From contig CAMQYL010000009.1 of NCBI GenBank assembly GCA_947039275.1, positions 1 to 64,000 on the forward strand: 64,000 nucleotides of DNA. The letters are read 5' to 3'. This document shows positions 16,174-23,684 of the stretch, one piece after another. This DNA comes from Amulumruptor sp947039275 (GTDB taxonomy: Bacteria > Bacteroidota > Bacteroidia > Bacteroidales > Muribaculaceae). The notes beneath the pieces were generated by a model, which had not been told where the DNA came from, did no database searches, and saw only the letters and a program-made list of their open reading frames with translations. Both the position numbers and the translations under genes were made by a program. Position 1 is the first letter of the stretch. Each line of letters starts with the position of its first letter.

Positions 16174-17061
16174 ATGCAACTCATTGACGGCAAAAAAATC
16201 TCCGATGATATCAAGCGGGAGATTTCCGAGCAGGTGACCGCTATGCTCGACAAGGGTATGAAGCGCCCCCATCTGGCAGCCATCCTCGTCGGTCACGACG
16301 GAGGCAGCGAAACCTACGTGGCTCACAAGGTGAAGGCATGTGAGCAGTGCGGCTTCAAGTCCACTCTCATCCGCTTCGAGGATGATGTGACCGAGCAGCA
16401 GCTCCTTGACGCTATCGCCAAGCTCAACGCCGATGACGATGTGGACGGTTTCATAGTCCAGCTACCTCTGCCGCGCCATATATCCGAGCAGCGCATCATC
16501 GAGGCGATAGACTACCGCAAGGATGTCGACGGCTTCCACCCCATCAATGTAGGCCGCATGTCTATCGGTCTGCCATGCTTCCTGTCAGCCACCCCGGCTG
16601 GCATCATGGAGCTGCTTGGCAGATATGACATCCCCACCAAGGGTGCTCGCTGCGTGGTGCTCGGACGCAGCAATATCGTGGGCAAGCCGGTAGCTTCTCT
16701 GATGATGCAGAAGCGTGTACCCGGCGATGCGACTGTCACTGTGTGTCACAGTGCTACCCGTGACCTCAAGGAGATATGCCGCGAGGCTGACATCATTATC
16801 GCTGCCCTCGGTAGCCCGGGCTTTGTCACCGCCGACATGGTGAAGGATGGTGCTACCATCATCGATGTAGGCACCACACGCGTCCCCGATGCCACCAAGA
16901 AGAGCGGTTTCCGTCTGCGTGGCGATGTGGACTTTGACAACGTGGCTCCCAAGTGCTCCTACATCACCCCCGTCCCAGGCGGAGTGGGTCCGATGACCAT
17001 CTGCTCGCTGATGCAGAATACTTTGCTCGCCGCTCGTGGAGATGTCTATCCCAAAAATTGA
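16174..17061 (+). CDS. folD: Methylenetetrahydrofolate dehydrogenase / cyclohydrolase
   Basis: A 295-residue bifunctional enzyme interconverting 5,10-methylene-THF and 10-formyl-THF with NADP+. The catalytic Lys-Tyr region is YVAHKVKACEQCGF (about 50-63), with VQLPLPRHI near 98-106. The Rossmann dinucleotide site is VVLGRSNIVGKPVA, and TPVPGGVGPMT is the conserved C-terminal signature. Length is typical. It ends about 110 bp before tRNA-His, which has its own promoter. Confidence 0.97.
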   Translation: MQLIDGKKISDDIKREISEQVTAMLDKGMKRPHLAAILVGHDGGSETYVAHKVKACEQCGFKSTLIRFEDDVTEQQLLDAIAKLNADDDVDGFIVQLPLPRHISEQRIIEAIDYRKDVDGFHPINVGRMSIGLPCFLSATPAGIMELLGRYDIPTKGARCVVLGRSNIVGKPVASLMMQKRVPGDATVTVCHSATRDLKEICREADIIIAALGSPGFVTADMVKDGATIIDVGTTRVPDATKKSGFRLRGDVDFDNVAPKCSYITPVPGGVGPMTICSLMQNTLLAARGDVYPKN

Positions 17062-17124
17062 CAACGAAATTGTCCTGTCGATGTGCAAAATAACAGCGGT
17101 TTGATTAAAAATCGTCCGAAATGC

Positions 17125-17155
17125 TTGCACATGCCGAAAAAAGGTGCTACCTTTG
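17125..17155 (+). promoter_or_regulatory. tRNA-His promoter
   Basis: TTG (17125-17127), 20 bases, TACCTTTG (17148-17155). The tRNA begins about 15 bases later. Confidence 0.7.
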
Positions 17156-17169
17156 CAGCACCTTAAAAT

Positions 17170-17247
<78 letters not shown>

Positions 17248-17251
17248 ACAG

Positions 17252-17287
17252 GCGGGAGATTTCAAATCCGAAATCTCCCGCTTTTTT
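17252..17287 (+). terminator. Terminator after tRNA-His
   Basis: GCGGGAGATTTC pairs with GAAATCTCCCGC, followed by six T residues. Confidence 0.9.
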
Positions 17288-17315
17288 ATGTAAGACCTAT
17301 AAGATTTTTAGAGAC

Positions 17316-17825
17316 ATGAAGCCAATCTTTTTGACCCTTGCAGCTGCTACAGCCATCATTATGGCAGCTTGTTCAAGCAAATCCACAAACAATGAAGCTG
17401 AAGCGACTGCCGCTGATTCCACCACCGCAGCTACCACACGCACTGGTAATTCCATCATGGGCTGCTGGTATATCGAAAACGTCGTGGTAAGCGACAGTCT
17501 CAATGCTCGTCCGGCAGAGATAGCTCCTGATGTAAAGCAATACATCACTTTCCGCCCCGACAGCACATTCTCAGCCAATACCAACTGCAACACCATAGGA
17601 GGCAGCTATATAGCCGCTGGTGACTCGCTGAAATTCGGCGACGATACATTCTGCACCGAGATGGCGTGTGACAACATGATGGTCGAAGACCTCCTCAAGC
17701 AGGTGCTCCCAGAAATCAATTCAATCGATTTTGAAAACGATTCCATCGTCCGTCTCAACACTTCATCAAGCAAGTACATCGTACTCCGAAAAGCTCCCGA
17801 GGAGGTGAAATGCGCCGTAAAATAG
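17316..17825 (+). CDS. META-domain lipoprotein
   Basis: 169 residues from the ATG at 17316; the longer frame would run back through tRNA-His and its terminator. Signal peptide with lipobox MAAC (Cys19), then a Ser/Thr/Ala-rich stretch to about residue 45, then one META/HslJ-like domain with MGCWYIENVV, NTNCNTIGGSY and FCTEMAC. The C-N-x-I-G-G and Met-Ala-Cys positions match the domain core. Exported and lipid-anchored; function unknown. It resembles the two-domain META lipoprotein at 3.2 kb. A small membrane protein gene starts four bases after the stop. Confidence 0.82.
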   Translation: MKPIFLTLAAATAIIMAACSSKSTNNEAEATAADSTTAATTRTGNSIMGCWYIENVVVSDSLNARPAEIAPDVKQYITFRPDSTFSANTNCNTIGGSYIAAGDSLKFGDDTFCTEMACDNMMVEDLLKQVLPEINSIDFENDSIVRLNTSSSKYIVLRKAPEEVKCAVK

Positions 17826-17829
17826 TCCG

Positions 17830-18051
17830 ATGAGCAATCGCATAAAACGTAACATATTCCTCGTCATGAGCGTCATTGGCTTAGGAGTTATCGTTGCCAG
17901 AGCCTTTGATTTCTTTGCTGGAGGCGATACCGCATGGTGGGAAGTGCTTGGAGCCGTAGTGATCTACGCCACATGCTTCAAGTTCTATCTCGGCTATCGC
18001 AAAGCTGCCAAGGCAGACGCAGACGCTGATGCTTTAACTCAAGATCATTAA
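17830..18051 (+). CDS. Small membrane protein, unknown
   Basis: 73 residues with two hydrophobic stretches, about 9-30 and 37-55, a basic N-terminus (SNRIKRN) and a charged tail rich in Lys, Ala and Asp. No recognised domain. It is kept as real because it lies four bases after the META lipoprotein and 12 bases before the acetyltransferase on the same strand, in a continuous gene run. Confidence 0.65.
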   Translation: MSNRIKRNIFLVMSVIGLGVIVARAFDFFAGGDTAWWEVLGAVVIYATCFKFYLGYRKAAKADADADALTQDH

Positions 18052-18063
18052 TGCTATCAGATT

Positions 18064-18627
18064 ATGACACCTGAGGAATACAATGAGTATATTGCTGCCT
18101 ACGGAACAGTCGAGGGCGGCTCAAAGGAGCATCTGTTCATGCACGAGGCGTCACAGGAGGCGATACGAGTCACAATGGAAATCAACAACAGATACCATAC
18201 CCCCGATGAACTACGCTTCTTGCTTTCGCAGCTGACTGGCGCGGAGATAGACTCTTCGGTGGGACTGTTTCCTCCAATATACACTGACTATGGTAAAAAT
18301 CTACATATTGGTAAGAACGTGTTTATCAATATGGGGTGCAAGTTTCAGGATCAGGGCGGCATATTTATAGGTGACGGTTCGCTGATAGGTCACAACTGCG
18401 TGATGGCGACTATTAATCACGACCCGGATCCGTCACGGCGCGGCTCCATGACTTTTCGTCCCATACGCATAGGCAAGGATGTGTGGATCGGGGCTAACGT
18501 TACCATAACCCAGGGCGTGACCATAGGAGACGGAGCCATTGTAGCAGCCGGTGCCGTGGTTACAAAGGACGTTGCTCCGCGGACCGTCGTAGGGGGTGTG
18601 CCTGCCAAGCCCTTGAAGACCGTATGA
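18064..18627 (+). CDS. Sugar O-acetyltransferase (maltose/galactoside type, hexapeptide fold)
   Basis: A 187-residue left-handed beta-helix acetyltransferase using acetyl-CoA. An N-terminal Mac (maltose acetyltransferase) helix domain covers about 1-60. The hexapeptide repeats run from NLHIGKNVFINMGC to the C-terminus, with IRIGKDVWIGANVTI and VTIGDGAIVAAGAVV as clear turns. The catalytic His is in ATINHDPDP. The family acetylates free sugars such as maltose or galactosides; the natural substrate here is unknown. It ends 25 bp before a pair of operator-like palindromes belonging to the hip locus. Confidence 0.92.
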   Translation: MTPEEYNEYIAAYGTVEGGSKEHLFMHEASQEAIRVTMEINNRYHTPDELRFLLSQLTGAEIDSSVGLFPPIYTDYGKNLHIGKNVFINMGCKFQDQGGIFIGDGSLIGHNCVMATINHDPDPSRRGSMTFRPIRIGKDVWIGANVTITQGVTIGDGAIVAAGAVVTKDVAPRTVVGGVPAKPLKTV

Positions 18628-18651
18628 TGCCGCCTCAGATCGCGAAATAAA

Positions 18652-18671
18652 TTATACCTGTTAGGGTGTAA
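18652..18671. promoter_or_regulatory. HipB-type operator, 3' side, variant
   Basis: TTATACC-N6-GGTGTAA, one mismatch from the perfect inverted repeat. Its centre lies 41 bp from the perfect site at 18693-18712. Confidence 0.6.
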
Positions 18672-18692
18672 ACGCAGTGTGTTATTTCCAAT

Positions 18693-18712
18693 TTATACCC
18701 ATGTGGGTATAA
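18693..18712. promoter_or_regulatory. HipB-type operator, 3' side, perfect palindrome
   Basis: TTATACC-N6-GGTATAA with arms extending further. It is identical in form to the site at 20260-20279 in the hip promoter, yet lies between two convergent gene ends where no promoter is expected. Confidence 0.65.
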
Positions 18713-18738
18713 ATTATGCATGATATTTATATTGGTAC

Positions 18739-19683
18739 TCAAGATTCCAAGAGTCGTTTTGACATTGAATCTATCTTTGTGTGATACTCGACTTGGAGTT
18801 GCTTCGGCAGAAAAGATTCATTGATAAGGAGATGCCATTTTGGGATTGCCTTGGCGAAGCGTTTGAAAAGTTTTGATATGGCTTTGTCGTTCATCCCGCT
18901 GTCGCGCATTGCCTTTTCAAAGTCAAGTCGGTCTATGCGTCTCTTTTTGCCATTGAGAGTCAGAGCCAATTCTTCATCATCCTCAGGCATGGCTATGGAT
19001 GTTGACAGCAGATCGTAGGTCGGAGTGAGAAGATATTCATTGGCGGGACAATACAGGGAGAAATTCTTAAGGTGCATGTCGGCGTTGCCCGTCAGCCAGG
19101 AAAACACTACTACTTCCCAAAAGTTGACAATGTCAAGAATCGGCGCTGAGGAATATTGGCGGATGAGTTTTGCGATCCTCTCGTACGAGCCTTTGTATTT
19201 GTCCTCGGTCAGACGATCCGAAAGCTGGCACATATCCTCCATCGCAATTTTCCCGCCGCTCTTGGTGCGGTCCACACGTCGGGTTATGTAGCACAGTTCC
19301 CCATCTGCGAAGCGTATCAAGGAGTGCGGTACGGTCTTGATTCCGGTGGCTTCAGCCATATGCATTGTAAGGTCCTCGTTCTCTGGCAGATTGGCAAAAC
19401 GGTCGGTCTGAGGCTTGAGGATGTACCTGCCCCAGAGTCCGACTATTGTGAACCGTTGTGGCTCTCCGGCAGAGCCGCGGGCTATGTCGAGAGACAGTTT
19501 GGCTTGCACACCGGTCACTGTCGTACTCGCCGACACTATCTCGCGTGCCAGTTCCTTGATGTTGTCACGCGTATATGGCAAAGCGGGCGCAGTACCCGAC
19601 TCAAAAATCTTACGGGCGCATCTTTTGTGATAGTCAATCTCGCCTTCGCCCAGCGGCTTGTAGCAGTAAAGACATTTACACAT
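18739..19683 (-). CDS. hipT: HipT-like serine/threonine kinase toxin (HipA C-terminal domain)
   Basis: A 314-residue kinase core without the N-subdomain 1 of full-length HipA. The N-terminus has a C-x2-C...H-x3-C cluster (Cys4, Cys7, His19, Cys22) that could bind zinc. Gly-rich loop TVTGVQAKL (about 55-63) contains T-V-T where E. coli HipT has the autophosphorylated S-I-S. Catalytic loop GNADMHLKN (Asp202, Asn207) and metal-binding TYDLLS (Asp224) are intact, so the kinase is probably active. HipA and HipT phosphorylate glutamate- or tryptophan-tRNA ligase; the target here is unknown. It overlaps the HipS-like gene by 8 bp. Confidence 0.88.
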   Translation of the reverse strand: MCKCLYCYKPLGEGEIDYHKRCARKIFESGTAPALPYTRDNIKELAREIVSASTTVTGVQAKLSLDIARGSAGEPQRFTIVGLWGRYILKPQTDRFANLPENEDLTMHMAEATGIKTVPHSLIRFADGELCYITRRVDRTKSGGKIAMEDMCQLSDRLTEDKYKGSYERIAKLIRQYSSAPILDIVNFWEVVVFSWLTGNADMHLKNFSLYCPANEYLLTPTYDLLSTSIAMPEDDEELALTLNGKKRRIDRLDFEKAMRDSGMNDKAISKLFKRFAKAIPKWHLLINESFLPKQLQVEYHTKIDSMSKRLLES

Positions 19684-20014
19684 CTGTCGCCTCCTCTCTT
19701 CTTACTGGCACGACACTTACATTGCCAATGCAATCCTTGCAGCATGCCAGCAGCAATGAAAATCGGTCACGCGCCGATATTTTCCAGCTCTGTTCGGCGA
19801 TGTCAAGCAGCCAACCTTCGGGGATGAGTCCGTCAAAGAACGGGAACAATACCTTGTCGCGATATGGCGTGTCAGTCAAAGGCATCGTCAAGCTCACAGC
19901 CTTTGCGTCAGGTGAGGCAAGGTAGGCGGTATCATATCTGAACTCATAACCGTCGTCATCTTCGGTAAGCCATCCCGCAAGAGCGTTGTCCATGTATATC
20001 TTCGCCTGTTTCAT
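19676..20014 (-). CDS. hipS: HipS-like antitoxin (HipA N-terminal subdomain as a separate protein)
   Basis: A 112-residue protein matching the HipA N-subdomain 1: QAKIYMDNALAGWLTEDDDGYEFRYDTAYL, then the conserved VSLTMPL and FFDGLIPEGW segments that end this domain in full-length HipA. In HipBST of enteropathogenic E. coli the equivalent HipS neutralises the kinase by itself; the same role is inferred here. Its stop overlaps the hipT start by 8 bp, and its start overlaps hipB by 4 bp, implying coupled translation and controlled ratios. A frameshifted single hipA is unlikely, because each half has its own good start, stop and complete domain. Confidence 0.87.
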   Translation of the reverse strand: MKQAKIYMDNALAGWLTEDDDGYEFRYDTAYLASPDAKAVSLTMPLTDTPYRDKVLFPFFDGLIPEGWLLDIAEQSWKISARDRFSLLLACCKDCIGNVSVVPVRREEATDV

Positions 20015-20214
20015 GGCTTGCTGATTTTATATGGCTGCATCTCGGCTCCGAAGAGAGCAAGCACCTGATTCACTTTGTCAAGACGCAGTGTCGCCTTGCC
20101 TTGCTCAAGCTCACGAACAAAGCGCAGACCTACCCCTGATTTTTCGGACAGGTCAATCTGGGTAAGCCCGTATTGCTTGCGCATTTCCTTCACGAATTTT
20201 GCCAATGTATTCAT
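20011..20214 (-). CDS. hipB: HipB-like HTH repressor
   Basis: A 67-residue XRE-family helix-turn-helix protein. The HTH is QYGLTQIDLSEKSGVGLRFV (about 12-31), followed by the VRELEQGK element typical of Cro/CI-like repressors. Met at 20214 is chosen over 20238 because the longer start would lie inside the operator and upstream of the likely transcription start. It is first in the hipBST operon. Four TTATACC-N6-GGTRYAA sites around the locus are its probable targets, two of them straddling its own promoter. Confidence 0.88.
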   Translation of the reverse strand: MNTLAKFVKEMRKQYGLTQIDLSEKSGVGLRFVRELEQGKATLRLDKVNQVLALFGAEMQPYKISKP

Positions 20215-20218
20215 GTAG

Positions 20219-20238
20219 TTATACCCTTTAAGGTGCAA
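20219..20238. promoter_or_regulatory. HipB-type operator, promoter-proximal variant
   Basis: TTATACC-N6-GGTGCAA, from 5 bp upstream of the hipB ATG up to the -7 box. Centre-to-centre distance to the next site is 41 bp. Confidence 0.65.
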
Positions 20239-20268
20239 ATATAATATATTTCCCTGGTATTATACCAA
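20236..20268 (-). promoter_or_regulatory. hipBST promoter
   Basis: TTGG (20268-20265), 21 bases, TATATTTG (20243-20236) on the minus strand. The -33 lies inside one operator and the -7 touches the other, as expected for an autorepressed promoter. Confidence 0.75.
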
Positions 20269-20279
20269 TTGGGGTATAA
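20260..20279. promoter_or_regulatory. HipB-type operator, perfect palindrome over -33
   Basis: TTATACC-N6-GGTATAA with perfect 7-bp arms, covering the -33 element of the hip promoter. Confidence 0.7.
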
Positions 20280-20360
20280 AATTAAATAGATTACCTCTTA
20301 GCGTCAGGCTTGGAGGGACGGTTTCGGGCGATAAATCTTGGCTTCTGACCTCACGACCAG

Positions 20361-20514
20361 AGGGTGTTGCAGAACCTGTAAATTGTGGTGATTTTGCCTG
20401 TATGTTGTAGGGACATGCCATGGCATGTTTGGTGATACCCAAGAACTTGCAGATTAGACATGCCATGGCATGTCCCTACAACATTGTACGATTTGGAGTT
20501 TTGCAACACTCCCT
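20361..20514. repeat. Nested REP pair (REPIN-like hairpin)
   Basis: Two GTAG-palindrome units (20408-20430 and 20457-20482) face each other about 26 bp apart. Outside them AGGGTGTTGCA (20361-20371) pairs with TGCAACACTCCCT (20502-20514). The right half, about 20445-20512, is nearly identical to 50924-50990. It fills the gap between the hip promoter and the acetyltransferase at 20521. Confidence 0.75.
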
Positions 20515-20520
20515 GTTTTG

Positions 20521-20961
20521 TCATATCTGCAGGTGGAGGATTGGGAACGGCTTGCCGGTGGAGTCGTGTTCGTCGCGGCTGATGACTTGGTAGCCCATGG
20601 AGAGGTAGAATCCGTAGGCCTGCGCGTTGTCCTCGTTTACGTCTACTTTGCGGATGCCGCATATGTTGACTGCATGCTCTACCAAGGCTTTGCCGTAGCC
20701 GTGCTCCTGTCTTTCGGGAAGCACGAAAAGCATTTCGAGCATATCGTCGCTCAATCCCATGAAGGCGGCAATCGAGCCATCCTCGTCGCGTATCACTGAG
20801 ACGCGGACTGCCGGGAGATACTGGTCACGCACTAAGGGTCTGAAATACGAGATATCATCTTCTGTCAGGAAATGGTGGGAGCTTCGCACAGACTTTTCCC
20901 ATACACTCAGCAGTTCATCGCGGACGGTGTCGGTGAGCTGACTTAAGTTCTCTATATTCAT
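20521..20961 (-). CDS. GNAT family N-acetyltransferase
   Basis: A 146-residue acetyl-CoA-dependent acetyltransferase. Motif A is in MLFVLPERQEHGYGKALVEHAV (R/Q-x-x-G-x-G/A type), preceded by the beta-strand FMGLSDDML and followed by VNEDNAQAYGFYLSMGYQV, the usual motif B. It resembles YafP/YjaB-like GNAT enzymes of unknown substrate. It is last of five minus-strand genes starting at 23113, 35 bp after the preceding gene, and its 3' end abuts the REP pair at 20361-20514. Confidence 0.85.
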   Translation of the reverse strand: MNIENLSQLTDTVRDELLSVWEKSVRSSHHFLTEDDISYFRPLVRDQYLPAVRVSVIRDEDGSIAAFMGLSDDMLEMLFVLPERQEHGYGKALVEHAVNICGIRKVDVNEDNAQAYGFYLSMGYQVISRDEHDSTGKPFPILHLQI

Positions 20962-20996
20962 AATGAATCGTATTTTTGAGGTCTATGCTGTTGTTG

Positions 20997-21503
20997 TCAG
21001 TCAAGTATTCGCAATCGAAATGCCATGCTGTTAATTCCAGCATAATTGTAATGCTCGACCAGCTTGAACCCGCATTTTTCGGCAACGCGCTGTGATGCGA
21101 TATTGCTGGAGTCTGTCGTGACCAGCATGGACTCCAGCCGTAATGAGTTTCGGCAATATTCAATAAGCGTTTTCAGAGCCTCGGTTGTCAGGCCGTCGTC
21201 CCAATACGGATGTCCTATCCAATAGCCGACTTCACGCTCATGGGCTGCTGTGATATGGTGCTCCGCGTCTTCCGGCACAAGGCCGATGCAACCGATTGCC
21301 TCGTTTGACTCCTTAAGTACGATGGCGAAGCAATAGGGGTTTGGTATGAAGAGTTTCTCTATGACCTCACGGCTCATCTCCACGGAAGTATGACGGGGCC
21401 ACAGGGCAAGCCTGCTTACACGCTCGTCGGAGGCATATTTATAAAGTGCATCTGCATCATCCGTTTTCCAATGGCGCAGGATGAGCCTGCCGGTTTCAAT
21501 CAT
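20997..21503 (-). CDS. GNAT acetyltransferase, RimJ/RimL type
   Basis: A 168-residue protein opening IETGRLILRHWKTDDADALYKY, the standard start of the RimJ/RimL (Acetyltransf_3) group. AIGCIGLVP and VGYWIGHPYWDDGLTTEAL give the acetyl-CoA-binding core, and SNIASQRVAEKCGFKLV is motif B. The group acetylates N-termini of ribosomal proteins or small amines; the target is unknown. Its ATG overlaps the YciI stop by 4 bp, so the two are translationally coupled. Confidence 0.9.
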   Translation of the reverse strand: MIETGRLILRHWKTDDADALYKYASDERVSRLALWPRHTSVEMSREVIEKLFIPNPYCFAIVLKESNEAIGCIGLVPEDAEHHITAAHEREVGYWIGHPYWDDGLTTEALKTLIEYCRNSLRLESMLVTTDSSNIASQRVAEKCGFKLVEHYNYAGINSMAFRLRILD

Positions 21504-21790
21504 AACAGCGATGATTTCAGGTCGTCAGAGATAAACATCGTAGGGGTGAACTCCACAATCTGATAATCGGCGATGCCGTTGATATGAAACGGATCTTCGG
21601 CAATAATAGCCTCGACCGCTTCTCGGCTGTCGGCTTTCATCATTATCACGCCGCCGATGCGAGGTGTCTGGGGACCTGATGCGATGAAATCGCCGACGGC
21701 GTAGTGCTTGGCAAGATATTCACGATGCGCGGTGAGGAAACGGTCGACTTCGCTAAGCGGCTTCTTGTATGTAAGGATGGCAATGAACAT
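21500..21790 (-). CDS. YciI family protein
   Basis: A 96-residue ferredoxin-like fold protein. HREYLAKHYAVGDFIASGPQTP contains the conserved His and the GP motif of YciI, and EDPFHINGIADYQIVEFTP is the typical C-terminal signature (DPF...). YciI proteins resemble muconolactone isomerases and a few are dehydrochlorinases or hydrolases; most have no assigned reaction. It sits between the DJ-1/PfpI gene (4 bp away) and a coupled acetyltransferase, in an operon of small-molecule-modifying enzymes. Confidence 0.9.
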   Translation of the reverse strand: MFIAILTYKKPLSEVDRFLTAHREYLAKHYAVGDFIASGPQTPRIGGVIMMKADSREAVEAIIAEDPFHINGIADYQIVEFTPTMFISDDLKSSLL

Positions 21791-21794
21791 GGCT

Positions 21795-22403
21795 TTATCC
21801 AGGAAATAGGTTACAGAAGCCCTGTTTGTTAAACTGATAGTACATCTCTATGCGCTGGGGTGTGTCGTTGCCGAGAATCTGAAGCAGCTCCCGGGCAAAT
21901 TCGAGCGTTGCCGAGCCGTTGGCAGTGACTATGTTATGGTCGCTGACAGCCTGTGCGTGGATATATCCGTCGGTATTCGTGTAATTTTCTCCGCCCCACA
22001 GTTTCAGTTGCTCTACGCCGTTGCCTGTATGTCTGACGGCATTGAGAAATCCGTGTTTCGCCATGAACGAAGCGGCATTGCAGATAGCACCGACGGTCTT
22101 GCCATTTTCAATGGCATGGCGCACAATGGGTGCAACCTGCTGAGCCACCGGTGTGCTCCATCCGAAACCGCCGATCAGCACCAGTGCGGCGTAATCATCA
22201 GGCATCGTCTCAAATGAATAATCAGGCACAGTGAGGAAGCCGCCGATAGATCGGACAGGTTCCAGCGTAGGTGCCACGACCTTGTTGATATACTTGGGGT
22301 TTTCTTTCAGCGCAAACTCGTCAGAAGCGATGGCTTGCGAAAGATACACCGCTTCATGCGCCGCATAGTCAGGCAGCAGGATATATAGGATTTCGTTGCT
22401 CAT
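21795..22403 (-). CDS. DJ-1/PfpI family protein
   Basis: About 202 residues from MSNEILYILLPDYAAHEA; the Met at 22427 adds a non-conserved extension overlapping the previous gene. The nucleophile elbow VGAICNAASFMAKHGFL holds the conserved Cys (about 104) with a Gly/Ala-rich turn, and YAALVLIGGFGW precedes it. Family members act as deglycases, chaperones or amidase-like proteins. The motif AICNA places it in the bacterial group often annotated as glutamine amidotransferase or protease. It belongs to the same five-gene operon. Confidence 0.88.
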   Translation of the reverse strand: MSNEILYILLPDYAAHEAVYLSQAIASDEFALKENPKYINKVVAPTLEPVRSIGGFLTVPDYSFETMPDDYAALVLIGGFGWSTPVAQQVAPIVRHAIENGKTVGAICNAASFMAKHGFLNAVRHTGNGVEQLKLWGGENYTNTDGYIHAQAVSDHNIVTANGSATLEFARELLQILGNDTPQRIEMYYQFNKQGFCNLFPG

Positions 22404-22417
22404 GATTGTCTGATGTT

Positions 22418-23113
22418 TTATTGGCAAAGCTTTTCGTGGGCAAATTCATTGTCTATCCAGATGGTCGCTTCCGTGCCGATGAAGTGGAGCAGCACATAGT
22501 TCGGGTCTGAAGGACCGCCGTGAAAATGATTGATATACCAGTCTTGCCACATCTCGGTGCGGATTTTGTCATCGGTAACTATTTCGACTGTGCCGCGCAA
22601 AGCCACACTTGCGCCATTGCGCGAATAGCATAGTCCGGCTTTGGGATTCTTAGTGAAGTCAGCGACTTTCTCCGAATCCGCGCCTGTAGCCATCCATACC
22701 TCGTTGCATCCCGAAGTCTGCCCCTTAGCCATGGGCACCGGGCGGGGAAATCCGTCGGCATTGATGGAAGCCACCGTGACATCCGGGCATTGGGCGAGCA
22801 GATCCACCGCCTTTTCGATAAGCGATTTTTCGCCAGGCGTTTTCCAGCGTTTGAGATGAGGAAACTGCTGGCGCATAATCTCCTTGGCTTGTTCCTGTGT
22901 CAGTTGTTGTCCCGACTGGCGGTTGATCTCGTCGGTAAACTGGGCGCAGAAATCAATCATCTGTTCCATGGTCATGTCCTGTGTGAACCTGCCGTCCTTG
23001 TAGCAATAGATGCAGTAATCCTCACTGCGGCTGCCGTCAGCCTCAGTTCCGTGGTTGTCCTCAGTCAGCGGCATCCCGCAACTCTGACAAAATCTTCGTT
23101 CCATATAGTCCAT
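22418..23113 (-). CDS. Zinc-ribbon plus pyridoxamine-5'-phosphate-oxidase-like flavin-binding protein
   Basis: A 231-residue fusion. Residues 1-75 hold a putative zinc-ribbon (CQSCGMPL and YCIYCYKDG, two CxxC pairs) followed by a helical TMEQMIDFCAQFTDEINR segment. From about 95 on is a PNPOx/general stress protein 26-like split barrel with VASINADGFPRPVPM, NEVWMATGADSEKV and NPKAGLCY, likely FMN or F420 binding. The two parts are often found as separate proteins. It is the first gene of the operon running to 20521 and is preceded by the 33-bp-spaced repeat promoter also found before the HEPN gene. Confidence 0.88.
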   Translation of the reverse strand: MDYMERRFCQSCGMPLTEDNHGTEADGSRSEDYCIYCYKDGRFTQDMTMEQMIDFCAQFTDEINRQSGQQLTQEQAKEIMRQQFPHLKRWKTPGEKSLIEKAVDLLAQCPDVTVASINADGFPRPVPMAKGQTSGCNEVWMATGADSEKVADFTKNPKAGLCYSRNGASVALRGTVEIVTDDKIRTEMWQDWYINHFHGGPSDPNYVLLHFIGTEATIWIDNEFAHEKLCQ

Positions 23114-23157
23114 ATCTCTGTTTTAAACAAGCCTGGCATACCTCCCAGACCCACCGT

Positions 23158-23223
23158 CAAAGATACCAATAACTTCTAAAACATAGGCAAAATGCTGCCA
23201 CAAATCTTCCAAAACATAGGCAA
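23158..23223 (-). promoter_or_regulatory. Promoter module copy A: two direct-repeat sites plus TATCTTTG
   Basis: On the minus strand the 18-bp site reading TTGCCTATGTTTTRGAAG occurs at 23206-23223 and 23173-23190, 33 bp apart, followed by a -7 TATCTTTG (23165-23158). About 80 bp is almost identical to 24785-24850. The TTG of the near site sits 22 bp from the -7, longer than the usual spacing, as in activator-dependent promoters. Confidence 0.7.
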
Positions 23224-23384
23224 GATGCGGGGAATAGCCTACTACTAATCAATCTTAGATGTCTTATAGATGACAAGTTGAGATACCTCAACTTGTTATT
23301 CTGAAAACTCAGATGACTGGTGTAGGGACAATGCCACAATGCTGTTTAAGCAGATCTGACACAGTATCGACCCCAGCGGGGTCG

Positions 23385-23581
23385 CATATGTTAGGCATGG
23401 GGCACACAATCCGTTAGGATTGGCTGCCCCATGTTATTGCCACGCCCCCGGATTACGCCGCTGTAGGTGGCGCACAGCCTCTGCGTGGGTTGTGTGCCTC
23501 CTATGGAGGCATTGATTGGGAGGGGGATGTCACACCATGGTCAGCCAATCCTAACGGATTGTATGACCATGGCCTAATATG
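23385..23581. repeat. Large nested inverted repeat
   Basis: Arms 23385-23433 and 23535-23581 are imperfect inverses, with a perfect 20-bp core (23406-23425 against 23543-23562). The roughly 100-bp interior contains smaller palindromes, for example CCTCC-TAT-GGAGG. No protein-coding frame is credible in 23224-23684. Confidence 0.75.
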
Positions 23582-23669
23582 TTGACCTCCGCTGGAGGTC
23601 TTGAATGAACCTCTAACGCTTAAGTGAACACCCTCCATAGTATGTTGACCTCCGCTGGAGGGCTTGAAT
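23579..23669. repeat. Two 28-bp direct repeats carrying a trinucleotide-loop palindrome
   Basis: 23579-23606 and 23642-23669 match at 27 of 28 bases. Each contains a CCTCC-GCT-GGAGG stem-loop. A related ACCCC-AGC-GGGGT stem lies at about 23370-23382. Confidence 0.75.
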
Positions 23670-23684
23670 ATGTGAGCTTCCGGA

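Noticed and set aside
14955..16283. 442-codon open frame antisense to ffh
   Set aside because: Fully covered by ffh, which is certain. No promoter or family match.
19676..20014. Frameshifted single hipA gene
   Set aside because: Each half has its own start, stop and whole domain, and the overlaps are the 4 and 8 bp typical of coupled genes, as in known HipBST loci.
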